Assembly (NCBI GenBank): GCA_963695135.1
Contig: CAVOGA010000003.1
Span: 248,001-312,000, forward strand
DNA length: 64,000 nt
From: Marinihelvus sp963695135
GTDB lineage: Bacteria > Pseudomonadota > Gammaproteobacteria > Xanthomonadales > SZUA-36
Direction: 5' to 3'
The notes under the pieces were generated by a model that saw only the letters and a program-made list of their open reading frames with translations, did not search any database and was not told the origin of the DNA. Below are positions 27,910 to 36,554 of the stretch, one piece after another; the stretch's first letter is position 1, and every line of letters starts with the position of its first letter. The position numbers were made by a program, and so were the translations under genes.

Positions 27910-27911
27910 TT
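27585..27911 (+). ncRNA. Putative sigma-54-driven short transcript (sRNA or non-stop small mRNA)
   Basis: About 327 nt between a good sigma-54 promoter and a strong intrinsic terminator, with internal stem-loops. It also has a plausible ribosome site (AAGGGA) seven bases before ATG 27646. That frame has no stop codon before the terminator, so a transcript ending at 27911 would be a non-stop message of about 88 codons. Both readings, regulatory RNA and non-stop mRNA, are open. It could also be a long 3' UTR of the LysR gene, although the promoter argues against that. No match to a known sRNA family is apparent. Confidence 0.4.
27883..27911 (+). terminator. Strong intrinsic terminator
   Basis: CGTGCCGG (27883-27890) pairs with CCGGCACG (27896-27903), loop CTTGC, followed by A and seven T. 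It overlaps the arfB stop codon on the other strand, so the two transcripts end tail to tail. Confidence 0.85.
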
Positions 27912-28356
27912 ATGCCTCGTCAACCCGGCCGCGCATCTTCTTCAAGGTGCCACGCTGCTTCTTTTCATCAACACGCCGCGCTTTCGCCGCCCGGCTGGGT
28001 CGGGTCGCAACGCGCTTCACCGGCTTCACATACGCCTCGTCAATCATCATCGCCAGCCGCTCCAGCGCTTCGCGACGATTGCGTTCCTGGGTGCGGTGAT
28101 TTTGCGCCTTGATGATCAACACACCTTCGCTGCTGACCTTCGAGCCGCCAATCTTCAACAGCCGCTCCCTGACGGCGACAGGCAGCGAGGAAGCGCTTAC
28201 GTCGAATCTCAGGTGGATGGCGGTTGCTACCTTGTTGACGTTCTGTCCGCCGGCGCCGGATGAACGTATCGCCGACAGCTCGATTTCACCCAGTGGCAGG
28301 CGCTTGCCGGCCGGTGTAATCAATTCATCGGGCATCGGCGCGTTCCACTGACTCAA
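27910..28356 (-). CDS. arfB: Alternative ribosome-rescue factor ArfB (YaeJ)
   Basis: 148 residues. The RF1-like catalytic domain has the GGQ motif (RSSGAGGQNVNKVATAIHLRF), which hydrolyses peptidyl-tRNA. The long, basic C-terminal tail (VKRVATRPSRAAKARRVDEKKQRGTLKK and following) matches the ArfB tail that enters the empty mRNA channel of stalled ribosomes. The factor rescues ribosomes on mRNAs without a stop codon, as a back-up to tmRNA. Its start overlaps the recQ stop by four bases. Length and motifs are normal. Confidence 0.9.
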   Translation of the reverse strand: MSQWNAPMPDELITPAGKRLPLGEIELSAIRSSGAGGQNVNKVATAIHLRFDVSASSLPVAVRERLLKIGGSKVSSEGVLIIKAQNHRTQERNRREALERLAMMIDEAYVKPVKRVATRPSRAAKARRVDEKKQRGTLKKMRGRVDEA

Positions 28357-30224
28357 TCCTCGTCCGCGGCGATGGCGTCGAGAAACGCCTCGCCATGACG
28401 GTCCAGCTTGACCTGCCCTACCCCGTTGATGCCGAGCATCTCCTGCAGATTCCGCGGACGCTTCTCACACATTTCCAGCAGCGTGGCGTCGCCAAAAATC
28501 ACGTACGGCGGCACGCCGCGCTCCTCCGCCAGGGCCTTGCGCAGCTCGCGGAGCGTCTCGAACAGCCGTTGTCCGGAATCGTCCAACCGCGCCGAGGCGC
28601 CGGACGGGCGCCCTTTGCTCACCGCCCGGGTGCGCGGCTCGGCAAGCTCGAGTTTCTGCCCACCCTTCAACAGCTCACCGGCGAGCGGCGTGAGCTTAAG
28701 AACCGAATAGTCACCAATGTCCTGGAACAGGTAGCCACGGTGAATCAGCTGGCGGGCAATGGACTGCCATTCGACGGTGCTGCGCGCTGCACCAATCCCA
28801 TAGGTGCTCAGCGCCGCATGACCCAGGGTTCGAATGCGCTCATTGTCCGCACCCCGCAGCACGTCGATAACGTGCTTCATGCCAAAGCGTTGCCCCACCC
28901 GATAAACACAGGACAGGAACATGCGCGCCGCTTCGGTGCCATCGAACCGCGCCGGCGGATCAAGGCAAACGTCGCAGTTGTTGCAATCGGCATCCCGCGA
29001 TTCACCCAGGTAGCCCAGCAGTACCTGCCGGCGGCAGGACAGGCTCTCGGCAAAACCCACCATGGCATTGAGCTTGTGCGATTCGATACGCCGCTGACGC
29101 TCCTGCGTGGACTGGTTGACCTGGAACCGGGCCGTCGCGACATCCTGGGTCCCAAACAGCAGCAAGGCTTCCGAATCCAGGCCATCCCGGCCGGCGCGGC
29201 CCGTTTCCTGGTAGTAGCCCTCCAGGTGGCGGGGCATGTCGTAGTGGACCACGAAGCGAACATTCGGCTTGTCGATACCCATGCCAAAGGCGACCGTGGC
29301 CACCACGATCGCCAGCTCATCGCGAATAAAGCGCTCCTGTACCGATTCCCTGACCGGCGCCGCCAGACCTGCGTGGTAAGCCGCTGCGCGCATACCCTGC
29401 TCGCGCAGGAACTCCGCGACTTCCTCCACGCGGCGGCGTGACAGGCAGTAGATAATGCCCGACTCACCCTCGCGCCGGCCCAGGAAGCCAAGCAGCTGCC
29501 GCTTGGGCTGGTGCTTGTCCATGACCGTATAGCGGATATTCGGCCGGTCGAAGCTGGTGGCATGCTGGCTGGCCTGCTCCAGGCCCAGCACCTCGATGAT
29601 ATCGTCGCGGGTCTGCGGGTCGGCGGTGGCCGTCAGGGCAACCAGCGGCACCCCGGGCATGCGTTCGCGCAGGGCGCCCAGTCCCGTGTACTCAGGACGG
29701 AAATCATGGCCCCACTGGGACACGCAATGGGCTTCATCAATCGCCAGCAGGGCGATCGGACAGCGCTCAAGCACACTCAAAAAGCCGGGACTCAGGGCCC
29801 GCTCAGGCGCGACGTAGAGCAGGTCCAGTTCACCCGCCTGGAGCTGCCGCAGAACCGCGGACTGCTCCGCGGGGGACAGCGATGAGTTCAGCATGGCCGC
29901 GCGGATGCCGTTGGCGCGCAGCGCATCCACCTGGTCTTTCATCAGGGAGATCAGCGGCGACACCACGAGGCCCACGCCTTCCCGGTGCAGCGCGGGAAGC
30001 TGGTAACACAGGGACTTGCCGCCACCGGTCGGCATCAGGACAAAGGCATCCTGACCGTCAATCAGGCCTTCAATAATCTCCTGCTGCATCGGCCGGAAGG
30101 ACTGCAGACCAAACACGCGCCGCAGGGTGTCGCCCGGGCGACTGCCTTGTTCAGCGGTGGCCGCAGGCCCGGGATGATCGGTTGCCAGGCCGGAGAGCGG
30201 AGTCTGGGACGAAGCTGGGGGCAT
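28353..30224 (-). CDS. recQ: ATP-dependent DNA helicase RecQ
   Basis: 623 residues, full length. Motifs in order: DDL-type start (LRRVFGLQSFRPMQQEII), Walker A MPTGGGKSLCYQLPAL, DEAH box LAIDEAHCVSQWGHDFRPEY, motif VI (YYQETGRAGRDG), the Zn-binding cysteines (CRRQVLLGYLGE...CNNCDVC), a winged helix and a C-terminal HRDC domain (RLFETLRELRKALAEERGVPPYVIF). It unwinds DNA 3' to 5' in RecF-pathway repair. ArfB is encoded immediately downstream with a 4-base overlap. Confidence 0.93.
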   Translation of the reverse strand: MPPASSQTPLSGLATDHPGPAATAEQGSRPGDTLRRVFGLQSFRPMQQEIIEGLIDGQDAFVLMPTGGGKSLCYQLPALHREGVGLVVSPLISLMKDQVDALRANGIRAAMLNSSLSPAEQSAVLRQLQAGELDLLYVAPERALSPGFLSVLERCPIALLAIDEAHCVSQWGHDFRPEYTGLGALRERMPGVPLVALTATADPQTRDDIIEVLGLEQASQHATSFDRPNIRYTVMDKHQPKRQLLGFLGRREGESGIIYCLSRRRVEEVAEFLREQGMRAAAYHAGLAAPVRESVQERFIRDELAIVVATVAFGMGIDKPNVRFVVHYDMPRHLEGYYQETGRAGRDGLDSEALLLFGTQDVATARFQVNQSTQERQRRIESHKLNAMVGFAESLSCRRQVLLGYLGESRDADCNNCDVCLDPPARFDGTEAARMFLSCVYRVGQRFGMKHVIDVLRGADNERIRTLGHAALSTYGIGAARSTVEWQSIARQLIHRGYLFQDIGDYSVLKLTPLAGELLKGGQKLELAEPRTRAVSKGRPSGASARLDDSGQRLFETLRELRKALAEERGVPPYVIFGDATLLEMCEKRPRNLQEMLGINGVGQVKLDRHGEAFLDAIAADED

Positions 30225-30305
30225 GGCCGGGATTATACGCCAGGCCCCGCGCCCGTTTTGTCGAAGAATGCTGTTTTACCGGCCCGATTACGCCCTGCCG
30301 GGCGG

Positions 30306-30959
30306 TCAGGATTTGCCCCTGACCAGGATGCTGACGCGACGGTTCTGGCTGCGGCCCCGGGCGTCCTCATTGGAGGCCACCGGGTAGGCCTCGCCATAGC
30401 CTATGGGCACCATGCGGTCCGGCGCCACCTGGCGCGCCACCAGGTAGCCAAACACGGCCTCGGCCCGACGCTCTGACAGGGCCAGGTTATGCGCCTCGCT
30501 GCCGGTGGAGTCCGTGTAGCCCTGGATCACGATGGCGGTCTTGGGATAGCGGTTCATGACATCGGCGAAATCATCCAGTTCGCTTTGCGCTTCACGCGAC
30601 AGGATGGACGAGTCAATGTCGAACAGGATGTCACTGTCGAAATTGACCTGCAGGGTCTCCTCGTCGACACGCACCACCTCGGCGCCCTCGATGGTCTCAA
30701 GCTCCTTCTGCTGCTTGTCCATGTACAGACCGATACCCGCCCCTACACCCGCACCGACCGCGGCCGTGCCGAGCACCTCGTCCAGCTCCCCGTCGCCGAC
30801 AAACAGGCCGGCGGCGGCGCCCACGGCGCCACCGATGATCGCGCCGCGCTTGGTCTGCGCGTAAGGGTCCTGGGACGTTGTTGTTGCGCAGGCTGACAGG
30901 GCCAGGGCCAGGCAAGCGGCGGCGCACAGGTGCAGGGGGCGTTGTTGGATTGATTGCAT
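30306..30959 (-). CDS. OmpA-family lipoprotein with glycine-zipper domain
   Basis: 217 residues. The lipoprotein signal ends LALSAC, with Cys at about residue 23. A glycine-zipper segment (RGAIIGGAVGAAAGLFVGDGELDEVLGTAAVGAGVGAGIGLYMD) follows. The C-terminal OmpA domain has FDIDSSILSREAQSELDDFA and the peptidoglycan-binding signature GYTDSTGSEAHNLALSERRAEAV...NRRVSI. It resembles YiaD-type outer-membrane lipoproteins that tether the outer membrane to peptidoglycan. It is transcribed alone and divergent from 31163. AAAGGA lies before the ATG. Confidence 0.88.
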   Translation of the reverse strand: MQSIQQRPLHLCAAACLALALSACATTTSQDPYAQTKRGAIIGGAVGAAAGLFVGDGELDEVLGTAAVGAGVGAGIGLYMDKQQKELETIEGAEVVRVDEETLQVNFDSDILFDIDSSILSREAQSELDDFADVMNRYPKTAIVIQGYTDSTGSEAHNLALSERRAEAVFGYLVARQVAPDRMVPIGYGEAYPVASNEDARGRSQNRRVSILVRGKS

Positions 30960-31162
30960 CGTTATGTCCTTTTTCGATGAAGACCAGTCATCAACGCCCG
31001 GAGGTTGGTGCCAATGACCGGCCGTTGGGTACGATGGCCAGTGTGCCGTCCGCCGTCTGAACCGGGCCTGAACCAGCGCGCCAACAGGAGCATTGTCTTT
31101 TTCACACGCTCACGGGACTCCTGCTTGACGAAACTGTCACAAAACCGGCTTATGCTTAGCGG

Positions 31163-31936
31163 ATGTTCAAGTCTCTCATCACCATTGGCTGCAGCCTGTC
31201 GTTGCTCGCCGTGCCATGCACGGTGCTCGCGGATACAGATGATTTGATTCCCGAAAGCCTGGTCAGCGCCCCGGCGCAGGTTCGCGAGGCCATTCTTCGC
31301 TACGGCAACACCGACCTCGAGCAATGGCAGTACACGCGCACCCGGGTCACGGAAGAAGGCACGATCGTCGACCGGCACGATCCCACCCGGCCCGGCCCGG
31401 AGCACTGGCAACTGCTGAGCATCGATGGCCGGGAACCCACGGTTGATGAGTTCAGGGAGTTTGAAGACGACCGCGCGGATCACTCGGACGATGAGGAAAA
31501 GGCCCGCACGGACTATGTTATCGACGTCATACAACCGGGCAGCATCGAGTTCCTGGGAGCGACCGACGGTGTGGAGCGCTACGCGTACCGGCTTCGCTCA
31601 CCGGATGGCAAACGGGAAAAGACCTTTCAGCGGTTGTCCGGGGACATGCTGATCCAGTCGGGTGATGACGGTCCGTGGGTAAAAACGGTCCGGGTGTGGA
31701 ACACCGAGACGTTGCGCCCCATCATTGGCGTGCGCATCGATGAGGTAATGATGAGTTTCCACTTTGATTTGCAGCAGGGTTACGCGCTGCCGGCCATGGT
31801 CGAGGCCGATTGGCGCGGCGCCTTCCTTATGCTCAAGGACATCGAGCGCCGCGTGGATGTGACCCTGTCAGACTTCGAGCAGGTCCTGCCGCCGCTGACT
31901 GACAAACCGCAACAGGGGCCGGCGGCCAGCCCCTGA
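31163..31936 (+). CDS. Exported protein of unknown function, 257 residues
   Basis: A signal peptide (LITIGCSLSLLAVPCTVLA) is followed by a soluble, mixed alpha/beta protein with regular alternating strands (WQYTRTRVTEEGTIVDRHDP, YRLRSPDGKREKTFQRLSGD, HFDLQQGYALPAMVEADWRGAFLMLKD). This pattern resembles LolA-like or other incomplete beta-barrel periplasmic proteins, but I see no diagnostic motif. There is no Shine-Dalgarno before ATG 31163, and a TATGCT box lies 7 bases upstream, so the mRNA may be leaderless. It is divergent from the OmpA-like lipoprotein gene. Confidence 0.65.
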   Translation: MFKSLITIGCSLSLLAVPCTVLADTDDLIPESLVSAPAQVREAILRYGNTDLEQWQYTRTRVTEEGTIVDRHDPTRPGPEHWQLLSIDGREPTVDEFREFEDDRADHSDDEEKARTDYVIDVIQPGSIEFLGATDGVERYAYRLRSPDGKREKTFQRLSGDMLIQSGDDGPWVKTVRVWNTETLRPIIGVRIDEVMMSFHFDLQQGYALPAMVEADWRGAFLMLKDIERRVDVTLSDFEQVLPPLTDKPQQGPAASP

Positions 31937-31975
31937 AAATGTCTGCCAGCCGGCGGGCCGTTCAGAATCCGGCCG

Positions 31976-34195
31976 TCAGACCTGCTCCAACAGGCTGTTG
32001 AGCAGCGTCGATGGCCGCATCGCGGCCTCGACTTTGGCCGCATCAGGCCGGAAATACCCCCCGAGGTCCACGGGCATGCCCTGCACCCGGTTCAGCTCGT
32101 CAATCACCTCGTGCTCAGCGTCCGACAGTAACCTGGCAAAATCAGTGAAGCGCGCCTTCAGCTCGGGATCCTCGTCCTGTTCGGCCAGCGCCCGGGCCCA
32201 GTAAAGCGCCAGGTAGAAGTGGCTGCCGCGGTTGTCGATTTCGCCAACCTTGCGGGACGGCGCACGCTGGTTGGTCAGGATGCCCGCATTGGCCTTGTCC
32301 AGCGCCCGCGCCAGCACGCCCGCCGCCGGGTTGCCGGTGGCCTCCGCCAGGCCCTCCAGGGAGACCTGCAGGGCCAGGAACTCGCCCAGGGAGTCCCAGC
32401 GCAGGTGGTTTTCCCAGACAAACTGCTGGACGTGCTTGGGCGCGGAACCGCCGGCCCCGGTCTCATACAGCCCGCCGCCCTGCAGCAGGGGCACAATCGA
32501 CAGCATTTTCGCCGATGTGCCCAGTTCGAGGATTGGAAAAAGATCGGTCAGGTAGTCGCGCAGGACGTTGCCGGTCACGGAAATAAAGTCTTTTCCGGCA
32601 CGCACGCCCGCCAGGGTCTCACGCATCGCATCGACCGGCGACAGGATCCGTATATCGAGCCCGTCCGTGTCATGCCCGGGCAGATAGGCATTGACCTTCT
32701 CAATCAGAACCCGGTCGTGGGCACGCTCCGGGTCAAGCCAGAACAGGGTTGTGCTACCGGTCGCACGCGCGCGACTCACGGCCAGGCGGACCCAGTCACG
32801 AATCGGCAGGTCACGGGTCAGGCACATGCGCCAGATATCACCGGTTTCGACCTCGTGACTCAGGATCACCTCGCCGGCCTGGTTGACCACGCGGACTTCA
32901 CCGCCCGCATCCATCTCGAAAGTCTTGTCGTGGGAGCCGTATTCTTCCGCTTTCTGGGCCATCAGGCCCACATTGGCCACGTTGCCCATGGTGCGTGGAT
33001 CGAAGGCGCCATGCGCCCGGCAATCGTCGAATACCGCCTGGTAAATCCCGGCGTAGCTGCGGTCCGGGATCATCGCCAGCGTGTCGTGCAACTCCCCGTC
33101 CGGCCCCCACATCTTGCCCGAACTGCGCAGGGCGGCCGGCATGGAGGCATCGATAATAACGTCGCTGGGAACGTGCAGATTGGTGATCCCCCGGTCCGAA
33201 TCCACCATCGCCAGGGCGGGCCGCTCGTAGTAGACGGAACGGATCGCACCTTCAATTTCCGATCGCTCCGCGTCGGGAAGTTCCACCACCCGCTTGTACA
33301 CATCCCCGATACCATTGTTCGGATTAACGCCCAGCTGGTCGAAGATGTCAGCGAACCGGTCAAAAACGGAGGCGTAATAACACTCGACCGCGTGCCCGAA
33401 CATGATCGGATCGGACACCTTCATCATGGTGGCCTTCAGGTGCAGGGAGAGCAAAACCCCCTCCTGCTCCGCCTGCGCCATGCTGGCGTGATAGAACGAC
33501 CACAGGGCCCGGCAACTCATCACCGCGGCATCAACGACCTCGTCACGCTGAACGGGAACGGCTTCTTTAAGAACCGTGACCTTGCCGCTGTCGTCCACCC
33601 GCTCTATCCGCAGCACGTCCTCCTGCGGCGCAACAAACGACTGCTCACTGCCGTAGAAGTCGCCATTCTCCATGTGCGCAACGCGGGATTTCGACTCCGG
33701 CGACCAGGCGCCCATGCGATGGGGTTTGGCGCGCGCATAGGCTTTCACCGGCGCGGCCACGCGGCGGTCCGAGTTCCCCTCGCGCAGCACCGGGTTAACC
33801 GCACTGCCCAGGACCCGCGCATAGCGCTGGCGGACACTGCGTTCCTCGTCATTGGCGGGCTCTTCCGGAAACGGCGGGAGGTCGTAGCCCTTCGAGCGGA
33901 GCTCATCGACTGCGGCGCGCAGCTGCGGAACGGAAGCGCTGATGTTCGGCAGCTTGATGATGTTGGCCTCGGGGTGTTGAACCAGTTCACCCAGTTCCGC
34001 CAGGGCGTCGTCCAGGCGCTGTTCTTCGGTCAGACGCTCCGGGAACTGGGCAATGATGCGCCCTGACAGGGAGATGTCGCGGGTTTCCACGTCAACGCCG
34101 GCGGCCCGGGTAAACGCACGCACGATCGGCAGCAGGGAATAGGTGGCGAGAGCTGGCGCCTCGTCGGTGAGCGTATAAATAATCTTGTGGTTCAT
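31976..34195 (-). CDS. icd: Isocitrate dehydrogenase, NADP-dependent, monomeric type
   Basis: 739 residues from ATG 34195, which begins MNHKIIYTLTDEAPALATYS as in the monomeric IDH family and has a G-rich ribosome site (GGGAAATCC) upstream; the frame extends to 34255 but without a family match. Family features include the substrate-loop region (NIIKLPNISASVPQLRAA), KMWGPDG and NRGSHFYLALYWARALAEQ near the C-terminus. The enzyme makes 2-oxoglutarate, CO2 and NADPH in the TCA cycle and is a single-chain enzyme of about 80 kDa. It is transcribed alone; the next upstream gene on the strand is 198 bases away with a hairpin between. Confidence 0.95.
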   Translation of the reverse strand: MNHKIIYTLTDEAPALATYSLLPIVRAFTRAAGVDVETRDISLSGRIIAQFPERLTEEQRLDDALAELGELVQHPEANIIKLPNISASVPQLRAAVDELRSKGYDLPPFPEEPANDEERSVRQRYARVLGSAVNPVLREGNSDRRVAAPVKAYARAKPHRMGAWSPESKSRVAHMENGDFYGSEQSFVAPQEDVLRIERVDDSGKVTVLKEAVPVQRDEVVDAAVMSCRALWSFYHASMAQAEQEGVLLSLHLKATMMKVSDPIMFGHAVECYYASVFDRFADIFDQLGVNPNNGIGDVYKRVVELPDAERSEIEGAIRSVYYERPALAMVDSDRGITNLHVPSDVIIDASMPAALRSSGKMWGPDGELHDTLAMIPDRSYAGIYQAVFDDCRAHGAFDPRTMGNVANVGLMAQKAEEYGSHDKTFEMDAGGEVRVVNQAGEVILSHEVETGDIWRMCLTRDLPIRDWVRLAVSRARATGSTTLFWLDPERAHDRVLIEKVNAYLPGHDTDGLDIRILSPVDAMRETLAGVRAGKDFISVTGNVLRDYLTDLFPILELGTSAKMLSIVPLLQGGGLYETGAGGSAPKHVQQFVWENHLRWDSLGEFLALQVSLEGLAEATGNPAAGVLARALDKANAGILTNQRAPSRKVGEIDNRGSHFYLALYWARALAEQDEDPELKARFTDFARLLSDAEHEVIDELNRVQGMPVDLGGYFRPDAAKVEAAMRPSTLLNSLLEQV

Positions 34196-34351
34196 GGATT
34201 TCCCGTGTCGAGGGTTCCCGGCCTTTTTCAGACCGGCTTTGGTACGTGTAGCCACGCTGGTTTTCAGGTTGATCCGGACTCAAGGAGACCGCCACGCAGT
34301 ATAGCCAAGGCGGCGGCAAGGCACAGCCCCGGCGGCGGATCAGCCGGCCCG

Positions 34352-34379
34352 GAATACGGCCTCTGACCCCCCCGTATTC
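34352..34379. repeat. Inverted repeat between the cupin gene and icd
   Basis: GAATACGG (34352-34359) pairs with CCGTATTC (34372-34379) with a 12-base loop. There is no T-run on the minus-strand side, so it may be a regulator site or an mRNA structure rather than an intrinsic terminator. Confidence 0.45.
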
Positions 34380-34392
34380 GGTCAGCACGGGC

Positions 34393-35070
34393 TTAGGCCG
34401 GACCTTCCACTTTGCCCAGGTGGCCGGTCTTGCTGTACAGCAACGCCCCGCCGGGTCCTGCCGCCACGGCAGGCACGCTGCCCGCCGGCCAGCGCAACCA
34501 GCTATGGCGCGGATACAGGACGCTGTCCACCCTGATTTCGCCATCCAGTACCAACCATTCTTCGCCGGCCTTGGCGGCATGGGGCGCTAAACAACTTGCC
34601 GGCCCGAGCTTTAGCAAGCGGACCTGCTCACCGTCGAAATCGTGGAGCGGCATCACGGACACGCCCTGCGCGCGCGTTGGTAGCCAGGCCGGCAGTCGCG
34701 TATCAATGGCGCACTGGCGCTGGTCCCGGGCGTCAAACTGGTGAAGCTTGACGAACAGCAGCGAACCCCCGGCGCCAACCCGGGGGGCATGACTGGTGCC
34801 CACCGGGTTGCGCAGATAACTGCCGGCGGGATACGTACCGTGTTCGTCGGCGAACTCTCCCTCGAGCACCATGATCTCCTCCCCGCCGCCGTGAACGTGC
34901 CGGGGAAAACGGCTGTGCGGTTCGTAGCGGACCAGCGACGTCGCGCGGGCCACTTCTTCACCGATTCGATCCAGCATGAGACGGGTCACGCCCGCCATCG
35001 GCGATGGCACCCATTCCCGTTCGCCGGGCCTGACCGTCGCGGGCTGACTGAAGTCTGCGCTGATGTGCAT
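34393..35070 (-). CDS. Bicupin protein resembling the ChrR cupin domain
   Basis: 225 residues with two cupin barrels. The first carries metal-ligand candidates (RFPRHVHGGGEEIMVLEGEFADE, then GTYPAGSYLRNP). The second is more degenerate (LAPHAAKAGEEWLVLDGEIRV). The first barrel is close to the C-terminal cupin of ChrR anti-sigma factors (EVARATSLVRYEPHSRFPRH). The N-terminal zinc-binding anti-sigma domain is missing and no ECF sigma gene is adjacent. It could therefore be a metal-dependent oxygenase or sensor rather than an anti-sigma factor. It lies 14 bases after lepB on the same strand, so it is probably co-transcribed. Confidence 0.7.
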   Translation of the reverse strand: MHISADFSQPATVRPGEREWVPSPMAGVTRLMLDRIGEEVARATSLVRYEPHSRFPRHVHGGGEEIMVLEGEFADEHGTYPAGSYLRNPVGTSHAPRVGAGGSLLFVKLHQFDARDQRQCAIDTRLPAWLPTRAQGVSVMPLHDFDGEQVRLLKLGPASCLAPHAAKAGEEWLVLDGEIRVDSVLYPRHSWLRWPAGSVPAVAAGPGGALLYSKTGHLGKVEGPA

Positions 35071-35084
35071 GCCGGCGGGCGTGG

Positions 35085-35714
35085 TCAGAGGGCTTGCCAG
35101 GTCGGCCCGGTGCTGCTGCGCCAGAACACGCCCCCGGCGCGGCCGTACAGTGCGTCTTCCGGGACAAAACCAAAAAAGCGCCCGTCACGGCTGTTGCCCC
35201 GGTGGTCACCAAGCACCAGCACGTGGCCTTGCGGAACCCTTACCGGGGCCATGTCCGGACCACCACCGTGGTCCAGGTTGAGTGAGACCCTGCCTGCCGG
35301 GTAATGCTCGACATTCTCCCCGGCGAAGTCGCGCGGCTGACCGTCGATAAACACCTTGCCGCCACGCACGGCGACCTGTTCGCCACCCACCGCGACTACC
35401 CGCTTGATCAGCCGGACACCATCCCGGGGCGAATCGAAAATCACCACGTCGCCGGGAACCGGGCTGTCTCCGGCCCACACGACCTTGTGCGTGAACGGGA
35501 TACGCAGGCCGTAGGCGGACTTGTTGACCAACACGTGATCGCCGGGCATCAGCGAGGGCTCCATGGACCCGGAGGGCACATGGTAGTGATCCGCCAGCGT
35601 GGAGCGCGCCACCAGCACCAGCGTGATAAACAACAGAACGGGCAGCCACTCGCGAATCCAGCCACCGGGCCTGAATCCACCGGCTCTGGCAACCGGCGTG
35701 TGCATGTCATCCAT
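35085..35714 (-). CDS. lepB: Signal peptidase I
   Basis: 209 residues. The N-terminal TM helix (EWLPVLLFITLVLVARSTLA) leads to box B with the catalytic Ser (PSGSMEPSLMPGD), box D with the Lys general base (RLIKRVVAVGG) and box E (GDHRGNSRDGRFFG), all intact. It is shorter than E. coli LepB, having one TM helix, as in many species. I prefer ATG 35714 to 35720 because the GAGGGA ribosome site then has a normal spacing of 6. It cleaves signal peptides from exported proteins at the outer face of the inner membrane. It is upstream of the cupin gene in the same transcript. Confidence 0.9.
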   Translation of the reverse strand: MDDMHTPVARAGGFRPGGWIREWLPVLLFITLVLVARSTLADHYHVPSGSMEPSLMPGDHVLVNKSAYGLRIPFTHKVVWAGDSPVPGDVVIFDSPRDGVRLIKRVVAVGGEQVAVRGGKVFIDGQPRDFAGENVEHYPAGRVSLNLDHGGGPDMAPVRVPQGHVLVLGDHRGNSRDGRFFGFVPEDALYGRAGGVFWRSSTGPTWQAL

Positions 35715-35853
35715 TAACATTCCCTCGAGTTCAACCTACCCCTGTGACCACCAGGCCACGCTGCGGTTCCGCGGGTCAACCCTGACTTGAGGCACGTGCA
35801 AAGACCGCTCTCAAACGGCAAGATAACGCGCCTGCCGTTCGGAACATTGCACC

Positions 35854-36498
35854 ATGTCGTCAGTACCCAGAGCACAACACGCCTCCGCGAACAGGGCCAA
35901 TGCGTCGGGCAGTGCCCCGGACAATGCCTTTTTCGGCATTTACGAAAACAGCCTGCCACCGGGGTTCTGCCGGGCGGTGATTGAGCGCTTCGACGCTGAT
36001 CCGCAGGTCGGGCCGGGCCGCTATGGCAACGGCACACGGGAGGGCGCCGTAAATCCCAGGATTAAACAAACCACCGAAATCAATTTCGATGGCACACAAC
36101 AGGGCTGGCGTGACGAGATTCGCGTGCTGATAAGAAGCCTGGACCGGCACCTGAAACGCTACATGGAGACCTGGGGCCGGGCGTTTCCCTGTGAAATCTT
36201 TCACGAGCCCCTGAAAATCGCACGCTACCCGGTTGGCGGCCACTTCGACTGGCATTCGGATAACCTTGGCAACGGCGTTACCACGCGCGTCATCACCGCC
36301 CTGTGGTACCTGAACACGGTCGACGAGGGCGGCGAGACCGAGTATCCCTGGCAGAGCATGGCCGTGCGCCCCGTTGAAGGGCGCTTACTCCTGTGCCCGG
36401 TAGGCTGGACCTACACCCACCGCGGCGCGCCCCCGGTGAGCGGGCCAAAGTACATTGCGATCACCCAGCTGCACCAGCGCAACTCCGAACACGTGTAA
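35854..36498 (+). CDS. 2-oxoglutarate/Fe(II)-dependent oxygenase (prolyl-4-hydroxylase type)
   Basis: 214 residues with a complete double-stranded-beta-helix core. The HxD metal motif is in GGHFDWHSDN, the distal His in TYTHRGAPPVSG, and the 2OG-binding Lys follows (GPKYIAITQLH). The segment VITALWYLNTVDEGGETEYPW is characteristic of P4H-type enzymes. The short N-terminal region is low in conservation. Bacterial relatives hydroxylate prolyl residues of target proteins such as EF-Tu or peptidyl substrates; the target here is unknown. It is divergent from lepB and convergent with the AAA gene. Confidence 0.85.
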   Translation: MSSVPRAQHASANRANASGSAPDNAFFGIYENSLPPGFCRAVIERFDADPQVGPGRYGNGTREGAVNPRIKQTTEINFDGTQQGWRDEIRVLIRSLDRHLKRYMETWGRAFPCEIFHEPLKIARYPVGGHFDWHSDNLGNGVTTRVITALWYLNTVDEGGETEYPWQSMAVRPVEGRLLLCPVGWTYTHRGAPPVSGPKYIAITQLHQRNSEHV

Positions 36499-36554
36499 AA
36501 CAGCGGCTTCCGGGAGACGCTGCCTGGCTGACTTTCTGCCTGCCGGCCTGCCGG

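Noticed and set aside
27640..28263. 207-codon plus-strand frame as a normal gene
   Set aside because: It crosses a strong terminator at 27883-27911 and then runs antisense to arfB, so the full-length product is not credible; only the part before the terminator was kept as a possibility.
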